A stretch of DNA of 64,000 bases from Rhizobium vallis (lineage in GTDB: Bacteria > Pseudomonadota > Alphaproteobacteria > Rhizobiales > Rhizobiaceae): assembly GCF_003985155.1 (NCBI RefSeq), contig NZ_ML133692.1:186001-250000 (forward strand), written 5' to 3'. Positions 9,402 to 18,072 of the stretch are shown here, piece by piece (positions within the stretch are counted from its first letter, which is position 1; every line of letters starts with the position of its first letter). The position numbers and the translations under genes are program-made. The notes below the pieces were generated by a model. The model searched no databases, had not been told where the DNA came from, and was given only the letters and a program-made list of their open reading frames with translations.

Positions 9402-9734
9402 TTATCCCAGGCACTCGCCATCGGCGGCGTTCCGGTAGAGTTCGTGCACGGCCTCTGCAATATTCGGAACCGTGGCGAGCGCGATGATCAAACAGAGAAG
9501 GGAAGTGACGCGGTGAAAACGTCGGCGGGCACGATAGGCTAAGAATGCGCCTGCGCCGTAGATCAGGATTGCCGGCACGGCTGACATCAGCACCTGCAGC
9601 GGCCCGTCGCAATCGGGAGCGGCGATGCCCTGCGCACGATAGACATTAGCCGGCAAAGCGACGGCAAGCGCCGCAAGCGGCATTGCCAGCAGCAGAACGA
9701 GGTAACCGGCCAAGGCCCGCACGGCTATCCCCAT
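9402..9734 (-). CDS. Small membrane protein, function unknown
   Basis: A 110-residue protein with hydrophobic stretches at about 7-28 (AGYLVLLLAMPLAALAVAL), 48-66 and 75-92. This suggests three membrane segments or a signal plus two. Two cysteines (about 42 and 108) sit on the predicted outer face. No family is recognised. It lies 25 bases downstream of omp10 on the same strand and may be co-transcribed with it. Coding potential is supported by the hydrophobic pattern and by position; function is unknown. Confidence 0.6.
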   Translation of the reverse strand: MGIAVRALAGYLVLLLAMPLAALAVALPANVYRAQGIAAPDCDGPLQVLMSAVPAILIYGAGAFLAYRARRRFHRVTSLLCLIIALATVPNIAEAVHELYRNAADGECLG

Positions 9735-9759
9735 CAGCCCATCGCCGCGTCCTCTCTTC

Positions 9760-10128
9760 TCAGCCGCGGCGGGAAAGCGTGAATTGTGCGCCGGAATCGG
9801 AGGTGCAATTGAGCTGGCTCGGGTTGACCAGGGCGCAATTGACCTTGGACTGGGTCTTGCGCACCAGCGAGGTCATGTTGATCTCCACCAGAGTCGGCGA
9901 GGTATTGATATAGGTGCCCGAGGCGAGCAACTGGTTGCTGTCGGTGGTGCGGGTGGTGAAAGTACCGCCCTGGAAGGTTGAAACGATGCCGTTCGGATCG
10001 CTCCAGTTGCCTTCGACGCCGGTGGCGATGGGCTGGGTTGCAACCGGCAGGGGCCGCGGCCCCGATGAAACACAGGCGGCAAGGGCAGCCGTTGCACCCG
10101 CAAGAACGAGACCAGTTCTGATTTTCAT
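9760..10128 (-). CDS. omp10: Outer membrane lipoprotein, Omp10 family
   Basis: A 122-residue lipoprotein. Starting at ATG 10128 (preceded by a GGGAGA ribosome site), it has a lipoprotein signal peptide with lipobox LAAC, so Cys19 would be acylated. The mature part is Ser/Thr/Asn-rich with the conserved pair of cysteines in KVNCALVNPSQLNCTSD. It resembles Brucella Omp10, a small immunogenic outer membrane lipoprotein. A longer frame extends upstream to 10233, but the lipobox position makes the 10128 start far more likely. Confidence 0.85.
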   Translation of the reverse strand: MKIRTGLVLAGATAALAACVSSGPRPLPVATQPIATGVEGNWSDPNGIVSTFQGGTFTTRTTDSNQLLASGTYINTSPTLVEINMTSLVRKTQSKVNCALVNPSQLNCTSDSGAQFTLSRRG

Positions 10129-10251
10129 AAGGCTTCTCCCGGCGAATCGGCGCGGCGGACACCCGCGATAGTCGGGCAAAACATGGCGCGCGCCCGGCGT
10201 GAAGGCAAGCCTTGGAGGGGTGGCGGGCGCCATTTAGACAGCAGGCGTTAC

Positions 10252-10277
10252 AAAAATGCCCGCCTGGCGGCGGGCAT
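10252..10277 (-). terminator. Terminator after homospermidine synthase
   Basis: A perfect 9-bp stem (10256-10264 with 10269-10277) has a 4-base loop. On the minus strand it runs into TTTTT. It lies 23 bases past the hss stop. Confidence 0.85.
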
Positions 10278-10299
10278 CTTCAAGGTTGTGCAGGCGGCC

Positions 10300-11751
10300 T
10301 CAGCGAACCAGGATGTTCCGGAACTGCCAGGGATCCTTGGTGTCGATATCCTCGGGGAAGAGGCCCGGACGGCCGTCGAGCGGGGTCCAGTCGGTATAGT
10401 GGCCTTCGACCGGGCCGAGATAGGGCATCTGCACTTCGAGGCAGCGCTTGTAGTCGATCTCGTCGGCTTCGACGATGCCGGCCGTCGGGTTTTCCAGCGC
10501 CCAAACCATGCCGGCGAGAACGGCGGAGGTCACCTGCAGGCCGGTGGCGTTCTGGTAGGGGGCGATGCGGCGGGTTTCTTCCAGCGACAGGCGCGAGCCA
10601 TACCAGTAGGCGTTCTTCTCATGGCCGTAGAGCAGGACGCCGAGTTCGTCGATGCCGTCCTCCAGCTCGTCCTCGTCGAGAACGTGGTGGACCGGCTGCG
10701 GCGTGCCGCCATTGCCGAACATCTCATGCAGTGAGAGAACGGCGTCGTTGGCCGGATGGTAGGCATAGTGGCAGGTCGGGCGGAAGGTCACTTCGCCGTC
10801 CTTGTCGCGGACCGTGAAATAGTCGGCGATCGAGATCGACTCGTTGTGGGTAACGAGGAAGCCGTACTGCGGGCCGGGGGTCGGGCACCAGGTGCGCACG
10901 CGGGTGTTGGCGCCGGGCTGTTCCAGATAGATCGCCGCCTTGTTGCCCTTCTTGTGCTTCTTGGCGTTCTTCGGCATCCACTCTTCATGCGTGCCCCAGC
11001 CGAGTTCGGCCGGCTGCAGGCCTTCGGAGATGAAGCCTTCGACGGACCAGGTGTTCCAGAAGACGTTGAGCGGCTTCGGGTGCTTGGTGCGCTGGGTGTC
11101 GCGTTCGGCGATATGGACGCCCTTGACGCCGAGCTTCTTCATGAGCTTGGCCCAGCCTTCGCGATCGTGCTGGTCCGGCTCGTCGAACTTCAGGCCGGTA
11201 TCGTTGGCGAGGTTGACGAGTGCCTGCTTGACGAACCAGGAGACCATGCCCGGATTGGCGCCGCAGGTGGAGACGGCAGTGGCGCCGCCCGGGTTCTTCG
11301 CCTTTTCCTTGCGCACGGTTTCGCGCAGCGCATAGTTGGTGCGGTCGGCATTGCTCATGCCCTTGTCGAAGTAGAAGCCGAGCCAGGGTTCGACGACGGT
11401 ATCGACGTAGAGCACGTCATGCTTGCGGCAAAGCTTGATGATGTCGAGCGAGGAGGTGTCGACCGAGAGGTTGACGCAGAAACCTTGGCCTTCGCCTTCC
11501 GTCAGCAACGGCTTCAGCAGTTCCTTGTAATTTTCCTTGGTGACATATTCCTTGATGTGACGGACGCCGTGCTTCTTCAGGATCTCCATGTCGGAGGGTT
11601 CTTCGCGCGGGTCGATGACGACCATCCGGCTCTTGTCGAATTTGAAATGGCGCTCGATCAGGGGCAGGGTGCCGCGGCCGATGGAGCCAAAGCCGATCAT
11701 CACGATCGGACCGGTAATTTCGGCATATACCGGATAGTTCTGTTCCGTCAT
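10300..11751 (-). CDS. hss: Homospermidine synthase
   Basis: Makes homospermidine from putrescine (two putrescine, or putrescine plus spermidine) using NAD. Homospermidine is the abundant long polyamine of many rhizobia. The 483 residues start with an N-terminal Rossmann motif (IVMIGFGSIGRGTLPLIERH) and include the conserved GGATAVSTCGANPGMVSWF. Length and motifs match the bacterial enzyme. The gene stands alone with its own terminator and about 170 bp of upstream spacer. Saccharopine dehydrogenase is a distant relative, but the match here is specific. Confidence 0.94.
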   Translation of the reverse strand: MTEQNYPVYAEITGPIVMIGFGSIGRGTLPLIERHFKFDKSRMVVIDPREEPSDMEILKKHGVRHIKEYVTKENYKELLKPLLTEGEGQGFCVNLSVDTSSLDIIKLCRKHDVLYVDTVVEPWLGFYFDKGMSNADRTNYALRETVRKEKAKNPGGATAVSTCGANPGMVSWFVKQALVNLANDTGLKFDEPDQHDREGWAKLMKKLGVKGVHIAERDTQRTKHPKPLNVFWNTWSVEGFISEGLQPAELGWGTHEEWMPKNAKKHKKGNKAAIYLEQPGANTRVRTWCPTPGPQYGFLVTHNESISIADYFTVRDKDGEVTFRPTCHYAYHPANDAVLSLHEMFGNGGTPQPVHHVLDEDELEDGIDELGVLLYGHEKNAYWYGSRLSLEETRRIAPYQNATGLQVTSAVLAGMVWALENPTAGIVEADEIDYKRCLEVQMPYLGPVEGHYTDWTPLDGRPGLFPEDIDTKDPWQFRNILVR

Positions 11752-11919
11752 TCTTTTCTCCTGTGGAAGGGGACGAAGGCGTTCAGCCTGAAGAATTCTT
11801 TTGAAATTGCCGCAGAAATTGCGAGGTGACCGGCTCTAACCACAAAACGGCGTCACAATAAAGAGCGTTGAGGGGGAAAGGTCAAATAACGGCGGCGGCG
11901 ACATCAACTGACCGAAAAA

Positions 11920-12204
11920 TCAGCGCTTCAGGATTTCCAGCCCTTCGACCGTCGTCGTCACGGCAAGTTCGGTGATTTCGTATTCCGCAATGCCATGAAC
12001 GGTGAAGGGATCGGCGGCGACATAGGCTTCGATCGCTGTGCGCTCGCCAATTGCGAAGACCACGCCGCCGGTGCGCGGCACCTTGCGGCCGGAGGCGAGG
12101 AACCAGCCTTTGGCGTAGCCCTCCTTCACCCAGGTCATGTGCGGCTCCATGTGCCTGTCGGCTTCATCGTTGGATTTGAGATAGGTGAGGGAGAGGATGA
12201 ACAT
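11920..12204 (-). CDS. YciI-like (YCII-related) protein
   Basis: A 94-residue protein of the YCII ferredoxin-like fold (MFILSLTYLKSNDEADRHM). The His and Asp/Glu residues of the family are present, as in HMEPHMTWVKEG. Family members are small dimers, some with proposed lyase or hydrolase activity; the substrate is unknown. It starts 2 bases after the end of the PabC-like gene, so it is likely the last gene of a pabB-pabC-yciI operon. Confidence 0.85.
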   Translation of the reverse strand: MFILSLTYLKSNDEADRHMEPHMTWVKEGYAKGWFLASGRKVPRTGGVVFAIGERTAIEAYVAADPFTVHGIAEYEITELAVTTTVEGLEILKR

Positions 12205-12206
12205 GA

Positions 12207-12836
12207 TCAGCTCCTGATGAGGTTTGCGCGGATCAGGCCGCGCAGCGAGTTACCGACATAAAGCCTACCGGCCTCAAGATCGGCAAGCGTGAGACGACCG
12301 ACGCGGGCTTTGCGCTGGCAGATGAGTTCGGTGCGCAGCACACCGGCAAGCAGGCCGCAGGAGATGGGCGGCGTGCGCAGCATGCCGCTTCCGTCATCGA
12401 GAAAGACGGAGGTGATGGTGCCTTCGCAGACTTGGTCGCGTTCGTTCAGCAGGATGACCTCGTCGGCCTCGGTCTGAGCATATTCGGCCCGCGCGGCCTC
12501 GTAGACGGCGCGCCGCGTGGTCTTGAAGCGCAGCAGCCTGTCGGGGGACTGAAGGCGGGTCTCGGCGATACGGATTGTCCAAACGGTTTCCGGCGCGAGC
12601 GGAACGAAGGGGGCGCTCGTCACCGTGATGCGACCCTGCGGATCGAACGTCAGGCGGACGCGCAGGGGGCCTGTTGCCTCTGCGACGGCTTCGTCGAGCT
12701 TTGCCGTCGCGTCGATCGGTTGCGGGAAGCCGAGGCGGCGGGCGGAGCGGGAGAGGCGAGCGAGATGCAGGCGCAGGCGGATGAAACCTTCGTCCGGCTG
12801 CCAGCGCAACGTCTCGATCAGCGAAAAATCGGTCAT
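12207..12836 (-). CDS. Class IV aminotransferase / aminodeoxychorismate lyase-like protein
   Basis: A 209-residue PLP-fold IV protein. The conserved segments ETLRW, DEVILLNERDQVCEGTITSVFLD and the C-terminal LTLADLEAGRLYVGNSLRG match the family. It overlaps the pabB stop by the ATGA arrangement at 12833-12836, which fixes the start and implies translational coupling. Position and family suggest it removes pyruvate from aminodeoxychorismate to give p-aminobenzoate (PabC role) for folate. It is shorter than many class IV enzymes and the assignment as PabC is inferred from context. Confidence 0.82.
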   Translation of the reverse strand: MTDFSLIETLRWQPDEGFIRLRLHLARLSRSARRLGFPQPIDATAKLDEAVAEATGPLRVRLTFDPQGRITVTSAPFVPLAPETVWTIRIAETRLQSPDRLLRFKTTRRAVYEAARAEYAQTEADEVILLNERDQVCEGTITSVFLDDGSGMLRTPPISCGLLAGVLRTELICQRKARVGRLTLADLEAGRLYVGNSLRGLIRANLIRS

Positions 12837-13990
12837 CGCGCAATCCATTGGTCGCCGACGGCGAAGCGGGCCTTGAGCAGGCATTCCTCATATTCGGCCT
12901 CGGCGGTCGAATCGAAGACGATGCCGCCGCCGACATTGAAGACCGCCCTGCCGCCGGCAAAAAGCGTGACAGTGCGGATGGCGACGGAAAAACGCATGGC
13001 GCCGGTCGGCGAGATCATGCCGATCGCGCCGCAATAGGCGTCGCGCGGGACATCTTCGAGCGCGTGGAGAATTTCCATCGCCCGTATCTTCGGTGCCCCG
13101 GTGATCGAACCGCAGGGAAAGAGGGCAGCAAAGATGTCACGGATCGAAAGCCCGGGGCGGAGCCTTGCCTGCACATGGCTCACCATCTGGTGGACAGTCG
13201 GATAGGTCTCGACATCGAAGAGTTTCGGGACGTCGAGCGTGCCAACCTCGGTGATGCGGGAGATATCGTTGCGCAGGAGATCGACGATCATCCGGTTTTC
13301 GGCTTGCGTCTTGATATCGCTGCGCATGGCCGCGATGATTTCGGCATCCTCGGCAGCAGTCGCGCCGCGTTTTGCCGTTCCCTTCATCGGGTGGGTTTCG
13401 ATCCAGCCTTCTTCGTCGGTGCGGAAGAAGAGTTCGGGCGACCTCGACAGGATGATGGGGCCGCCGAGATCGACCAGCGCGCCGTATTTGACCGGCTGGC
13501 GTTCGATCAGCGACCAGAAGGCGGCAAGAGGATTACCCGACCAGCGGGCCTCTACGGGCATGGTGAGGTTTGCCTGATAGGCGTTGCCGAGCCGCAGATG
13601 CTCGTGAAGACGGTCGAAGCGCTCTTTATATATGGGAAAGTCCCAGGCGGCTCTCGGCGCGGTGAGAAATTCCTCGTTTTCGAGGCGCTGTTTCGGCTGG
13701 GCAAGCGGGTGCGTACCCGGCTGAGGGGCGTCGAACACGCCGAAGCAAAGCAGCGGCGTTTCCCGATTTTCCACGGCGAAGGGAGCGAGTTTCTCCTCGA
13801 AGAAGTATCCGCCCTCGTAGGCCATATAGCCGGCAAGCCATTTGCCCTCGGCCTTGGCCTCTTCCATCCTGATGAGGGCTGCGAAGAATTCGGCGCGCGT
13901 TCGGGCAATGATGATCTCGGCCGGTTCGGCGAAGAGCATCACCTGGCCGGTCGCGTCGTCGCGGAAGAGAATATAGGGTTGGTCAGCCAC
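12833..13990 (-). CDS. pabB: Aminodeoxychorismate synthase component I
   Basis: Converts chorismate and ammonia to aminodeoxychorismate for folate synthesis. The 385 residues carry the chorismate-binding domain: RSPELFF, HPMKGTAKRG, ENRMIVDLLRNDI, VHQMVSHVQARL and PCGSITGAPKIRAMEI. This is the short PabB form without the N-terminal glutamine amidotransferase. It is translationally coupled to the PabC-like gene. The amidotransferase subunit PabA is not in the window. Confidence 0.93.
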   Translation of the reverse strand: MADQPYILFRDDATGQVMLFAEPAEIIIARTRAEFFAALIRMEEAKAEGKWLAGYMAYEGGYFFEEKLAPFAVENRETPLLCFGVFDAPQPGTHPLAQPKQRLENEEFLTAPRAAWDFPIYKERFDRLHEHLRLGNAYQANLTMPVEARWSGNPLAAFWSLIERQPVKYGALVDLGGPIILSRSPELFFRTDEEGWIETHPMKGTAKRGATAAEDAEIIAAMRSDIKTQAENRMIVDLLRNDISRITEVGTLDVPKLFDVETYPTVHQMVSHVQARLRPGLSIRDIFAALFPCGSITGAPKIRAMEILHALEDVPRDAYCGAIGMISPTGAMRFSVAIRTVTLFAGGRAVFNVGGGIVFDSTAEAEYEECLLKARFAVGDQWIAR

Positions 13991-14054
13991 GCAACGCTTT
14001 CAGTTTGTTCTGCTTCCATTGCCCAAAATGCGATTGGGAGCGTGAGAGGTTTTC

Positions 14055-14079
14055 CTCTTCTCCCCGCTGGGGAGAAGAG
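14055..14079. repeat. Perfect 11-bp inverted repeat between pepF and pabB
   Basis: Arms 14055-14065 and 14069-14079 (CTCTTCTCCCC and its complement) surround a 3-base loop. No T tract follows on either strand, so it is more like a dispersed rhizobial intergenic palindrome than a classic terminator. It could still stall the pepF transcript, which ends at 14117. Confidence 0.6.
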
Positions 14080-14116
14080 ACTCGTTGCTCTCCCTCCGCT
14101 TTTGGAGAAGGGCATT

Positions 14117-15970
14117 TCAGCCCTTATCTAGCGCTTCCAGCTCGTCGATCAGCCCTTCGATCATCGACAGGCCCTGGCTCCAGAACGACGGATTGGTGGC
14201 GTCGAGGCCGAAAGGCTTCAAGAGTTCCGAGTGATGCTTGGTGCCGCCGGCCTTGAGCAGCTCGAAATACTTCTCCTGAAAGCCCTTTTCGGCTTTCTGG
14301 TAGACGGCATAGAGCGAATTCACCAGGCAATCGCCGAAGGCATAGGCATAAACATAGAAGGGCGAGTGGATGAAGTGAGGGATATAGGCCCAGTAGGTCT
14401 CGTATCCTTCAGAAATGCTGATCGCCGGCCCGAGGCTTTCCGACTGGACGGAGAGCCAGAGTTCGCCGATGTCATCGGCCGTGAGTTCACCCGATTTGCG
14501 GGCCGTGTGCAGTTTGCGCTCGAATTCGTAGAAGGCGATCTGGCGCACGACCGTATTGATCATGTCCTCGACCTTCTGGGCGAGCATCGCCTTGCGCTCG
14601 CGTTTGTCGGTGGTCTTTTCCAAAAGCGCGCGGAAGGTCAGCATCTCGCCGAAGACCGAAGCGGTTTCGGCAAGCGTCAGCGGCGTCTGGCACATCAGCG
14701 CGCCTTGCGCGCCGGCGAGAACCTGGTGGACGCCGTGGCCGAGTTCATGGGCGAGCGTCATCACGTCGCGCGGTTTGCCCATGTAATTGACGAGCACATA
14801 GGGATGAGCCGAGGGAACGGTCGGATGGGCAAAGGCGCCGGGCGCCTTGCCGGGGCGGACCGGGGCGTCGATCCACTGCTCGTCGAAGAAGCGCCTGGCG
14901 ATATCAGCCATCTCGGGGGCAAAATTGGCATAGGCGGACAGCACCGTATCCTTCGCCTCGGGCCAGGAGATGACGGCGCTGGAGGTTTCCGGCAGCGGCG
15001 CGTTGCGGTCCCAGAAATTCATCTGCTCCATGCCGAGCCATTTCGCCTTCATTTTATAATAGCGGTGCGAAAGGCGGGGATAGGCTTCCCGGACGGCGGC
15101 GGCCAGCGCATCGACAACCTCGCGCTCGACGCGGTTTGCGAGATGCCTGGAGTCGGCGATATCCTCGAAACCGCGCCAGCGGTCGGAGATATCCTTGTCC
15201 TTGGCGAGCGTGTTGGTGATCAGGGTGAAGACGCGGATATTGGCCTTGAAGGTCTCGGCAAGCGCCATCGCCGCCTGGCGGCGCACCTCGGGATCCTTCT
15301 CCTGCAGCATGTTCAGAACCACTTCGAGCGGTAGTTTTTCGCCATCGATCTCGTAACGAAGTTCCGCCATGGTTTCGTCGAAGAGCCGGTTGAAGGCGGC
15401 GGCCGAGGTCATCGACTTCTCGAGGAAGAGCTGCTCCAGCCTGTCGTCGAGCTGGTAGGGCTTGTCTTTCCTGAGATCGACCAGCCATGGGCGGTAATGG
15501 CCGGCATCGGGGTCATTGGCCATACAGGCGTCGATCACGGCGTCGTCGACGCGGTTCAGTTCCAGCGCGAAGAACAAGAGATGGCCGGAAAATTCGGTGA
15601 TCTTGGCCTGCACGTCGCCATAGAGCTTGCCGTTTGCCGGATTGCTGGTGTCGGAGAAATAGGTTAGGCCGGCAAAGGAGCCAAGGCGGCCCATGAGATC
15701 ATCAAGCGCCTCATATTCCTTCAGCGCGGCGCCGATGCCGTCGTCGCCGGTTTTCGTGGCCGCTTCGGCGAGCCTGCCCTTCCACTTCTCTTCAAAGGCG
15801 ACCGCCGCTTTGCCAGCCTTTTCCATGTCGGCGACGAAGGCGGTTGACGTGGCGGAGGGATAGAGATCCTGCAGCTTCCAGACCGGCAGGTCGCCGAGCG
15901 CGGGATCGGCGGCCCCAGCTGGCGCTGCTGCCGAGAAGAGAAGGCCGGCGTGCGGGAGCTTGATGTTCAT
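14117..15970 (-). CDS. pepF: M3 family oligoendopeptidase
   Basis: A zinc metallopeptidase that degrades oligopeptides. The 617-residue product has the M3 active site TLAHELGHGVHQ (HExxH) with the downstream helix containing the third ligand (PLTLAETASVFGEML). It has the usual PepF length. The start of the frame includes a hydrophobic LLFSAAAPAGAAD that could look like a signal peptide. The family is normally cytoplasmic, and residues from about 25 (DLPVWKLQDLYPS) align with normal N-termini. Monocistronic. Confidence 0.93.
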   Translation of the reverse strand: MNIKLPHAGLLFSAAAPAGAADPALGDLPVWKLQDLYPSATSTAFVADMEKAGKAAVAFEEKWKGRLAEAATKTGDDGIGAALKEYEALDDLMGRLGSFAGLTYFSDTSNPANGKLYGDVQAKITEFSGHLLFFALELNRVDDAVIDACMANDPDAGHYRPWLVDLRKDKPYQLDDRLEQLFLEKSMTSAAAFNRLFDETMAELRYEIDGEKLPLEVVLNMLQEKDPEVRRQAAMALAETFKANIRVFTLITNTLAKDKDISDRWRGFEDIADSRHLANRVEREVVDALAAAVREAYPRLSHRYYKMKAKWLGMEQMNFWDRNAPLPETSSAVISWPEAKDTVLSAYANFAPEMADIARRFFDEQWIDAPVRPGKAPGAFAHPTVPSAHPYVLVNYMGKPRDVMTLAHELGHGVHQVLAGAQGALMCQTPLTLAETASVFGEMLTFRALLEKTTDKRERKAMLAQKVEDMINTVVRQIAFYEFERKLHTARKSGELTADDIGELWLSVQSESLGPAISISEGYETYWAYIPHFIHSPFYVYAYAFGDCLVNSLYAVYQKAEKGFQEKYFELLKAGGTKHHSELLKPFGLDATNPSFWSQGLSMIEGLIDELEALDKG

Positions 15971-16010
15971 TGGGGCAATTCCTCTCCACTTTTATAACAG
16001 GTCTGCTTGT

Positions 16011-16075
16011 CTAGCGCATCGGTCCGAAAATCGGAATCGATTTTCGGAAAGTGGGATCAAAGTGTTACAGCGCCC
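16011..16075. repeat. Rhizobial intergenic palindrome, family A
   Basis: An 11-bp perfect inverted repeat (16023-16033 with 16038-16048; TCCGAAAATCG) is followed by AAAGTGGGATCAAAGTGTTACAG. I recognise this as a very common dispersed intergenic element of Rhizobium genomes. It sits in the 301-bp gap between pepF and the sigma-54 regulator gene. The rest of that gap shows only GC-rich spacer and an AT-rich segment at about 16190-16220 that may hold the regulator promoter. Confidence 0.6.
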
Positions 16076-16271
16076 TTTGCGCCCCTGAAAAGACGCGCGG
16101 CGCTGGAAGCGCCAGAAGGCCCGGCATCAAGGGGCTTTCGGCGCGGAAAGGCCTCGCTTCGGCACGAAAATGACACGTCGCAATCGTTAAAATGCAATTA
16201 TTTCTCAAAACTGGATGTTCAAGCCTTGCTGTCAGAGTGCCCTCCATGGTTTCGCATGAAGTGAGGCGACA

Positions 16272-17816
16272 ATGACCGGTTACAATGAGCTCAAGGGAGC
16301 AGGGCAAATCCTCGTGGTCGAGGACGACCCCGTGCAGCGGCGCCTGCTCAAGAACGCAATCGAGCGTCACGGCCATGTCGTGCACCAGGCGGAAAACGGC
16401 CGTATCGGCCTTGAAATGGTCAAACGAGACAGCGGCCTTTTCAACGTCATCGTGCTCGATCTGATGATGCCGGAGATGACCGGCCTCGAATTTCTCGATG
16501 CGCTGCACGAATTCGGCACACAGATCCCGGTCATCGTGCAGACGGGGCAGGGCGGCATTGAGACCGTGGTGCAGGCGATGCGCGCCGGCGCCTTCGATTT
16601 CGTCGTCAAGCCGGTCTCGCCGGAACGCATTTCCACCTCGATCTCGAACGCGATGAAGCTCGACCAGCGCGAAGTGAAGGCGCGGGCCGGACGCCGGACG
16701 CGCTCAGGCTCCGTCGGTTTCGACGACATCGTCTCGGCAAGCCCGGCGATGCTCCGCGTCATCGATCTTGCCCAGCGGGCGGCGCAATCCAACATTCCCG
16801 TCGTGCTCGAAGGCGAATCCGGCGTCGGCAAGGAGCTGGTGGCGCGCGCCATCCAGTCCGGCGGCGACCGTTCGAACAAGCCCTTCGTCACCGTCAATTG
16901 CGGGGCGATCCCGCATAATCTCGTCGAGAGCATTCTCTTCGGCCATGAGAAGGGCGCCTTTACCGGCGCAACCGAACGTCACATCGGCAAATTCATGGAA
17001 GCCGACGGCGGCACCATCTTCCTCGACGAAATCGGCGACCTGCCGCTCGAGGTTCAGGTGAAGCTGCTGCGCGCCGTGCAGCAGGGCGAAATCGAAACGG
17101 TCGGCGCCCGCACCGCGCACAAGGTTAACGTTCGGTTGATTTCGGCGACCAACAAGGACCTGATCGAGGAAGTCAAGAACGGCCATTTCCGCGAGGATCT
17201 CTATTATCGCCTCAACGTCTTCCCGATCACCATTCCAGCGCTGCGCAAGCGCAAGGAAGACATTCCGCATCTGGTGCGCGTCTTTGCCGATCGCTTCTCC
17301 AGCGAGCAGAAGGGCGGCCGCCGCTTGACGGTCAATGCCGGGGCGCTGGCGCTGCTGACCGCCTATGACTGGCCGGGCAACATCCGCCAGCTCGAAAACG
17401 CGATCTTCCGCGCGGTCGTACTGGCCGAAGGACCGGAGCTGACGGAGGCGGATTTCCCGCAGATCGCCGCTCAGCTTCCGGAATATGACGTGGTGGATCA
17501 CCTGGCGCTCGTTGCCGACAATACCGGTCTCGATCCCGACGAGGCCTATGGCGAGGACTTCAGGGCGTCAATGCCGGGGGAGGTGCATCACCGCCTGCCC
17601 GAGCCCTCCGGCAATGCGATCGCCAGCGTCAACCCCGCAGGCGACGTGCGCAAGCTTGCCGATGTCGAAGAGGAACTCATCCGATTCGCACTCAAGTTCT
17701 ATCGCGGGCAGATGAGTCAAGTAGCACGCAAGCTTGGCATCGGCCGGTCCACACTTTATCGCAAGCTCAAGGATTACGGCATAGACCCAGACAATCCCCA
17801 GAAAGATGCGGCTTAA
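16272..17816 (+). CDS. Sigma-54-dependent response regulator
   Basis: An NtrC-type activator of 514 residues. The receiver domain (about 12-125) has the phospho-acceptor Asp63 in VLDLMMPEM and the switch Lys in VVKPVS. The AAA+ domain has Walker A GESGVGKE (181-188), the sigma-54 contact loop GAFTGA (228-233) and Walker B with TIFLDEIGD. A C-terminal Fis-type helix-turn-helix (about 470-510) ends the protein. All residues needed for sigma-54 activation are intact. No histidine kinase is adjacent, so it is an orphan. It is not NtrC, NtrX or DctD by context; the regulon is unknown. Confidence 0.93.
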   Translation: MTGYNELKGAGQILVVEDDPVQRRLLKNAIERHGHVVHQAENGRIGLEMVKRDSGLFNVIVLDLMMPEMTGLEFLDALHEFGTQIPVIVQTGQGGIETVVQAMRAGAFDFVVKPVSPERISTSISNAMKLDQREVKARAGRRTRSGSVGFDDIVSASPAMLRVIDLAQRAAQSNIPVVLEGESGVGKELVARAIQSGGDRSNKPFVTVNCGAIPHNLVESILFGHEKGAFTGATERHIGKFMEADGGTIFLDEIGDLPLEVQVKLLRAVQQGEIETVGARTAHKVNVRLISATNKDLIEEVKNGHFREDLYYRLNVFPITIPALRKRKEDIPHLVRVFADRFSSEQKGGRRLTVNAGALALLTAYDWPGNIRQLENAIFRAVVLAEGPELTEADFPQIAAQLPEYDVVDHLALVADNTGLDPDEAYGEDFRASMPGEVHHRLPEPSGNAIASVNPAGDVRKLADVEEELIRFALKFYRGQMSQVARKLGIGRSTLYRKLKDYGIDPDNPQKDAA

Positions 17817-17944
17817 GCGCTTTTTGTTAAGACTAAGGCAACCACGATTTGTTACTGATCATAAACCACTTGTTAGTGGCTCGTTCACTATGTAAAGAAA
17901 AGGTTGATCATGTGTGGCATTTTTGCCATCGTGTGACCGCATTT

Positions 17945-17980
17945 GACAGTCATCTGGGACAGTACGGGACATTGTCTGTC
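17945..17980 (+). promoter_or_regulatory. Possible promoter/operator region ahead of the DUF882 gene
   Basis: A TTGACA hexamer at 17945 and overlapping direct and inverted repeats of GGACA/TGTC (17956-17980) lie in the 256-bp gap between the sigma-54 regulator and the DUF882 gene. No clear -10 box is placed at 17 bp. This is a weak call from sequence appearance only. Confidence 0.3.
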
Positions 17981-18072
17981 TGACGGGGATCGAGTTGCCG
18001 AATCTGAATGGGAATTCCAAGCCTTCGCGCTTGAGCTGGCGTGCTGTGTGCGCCGACATCTGCGGAAAGGCA

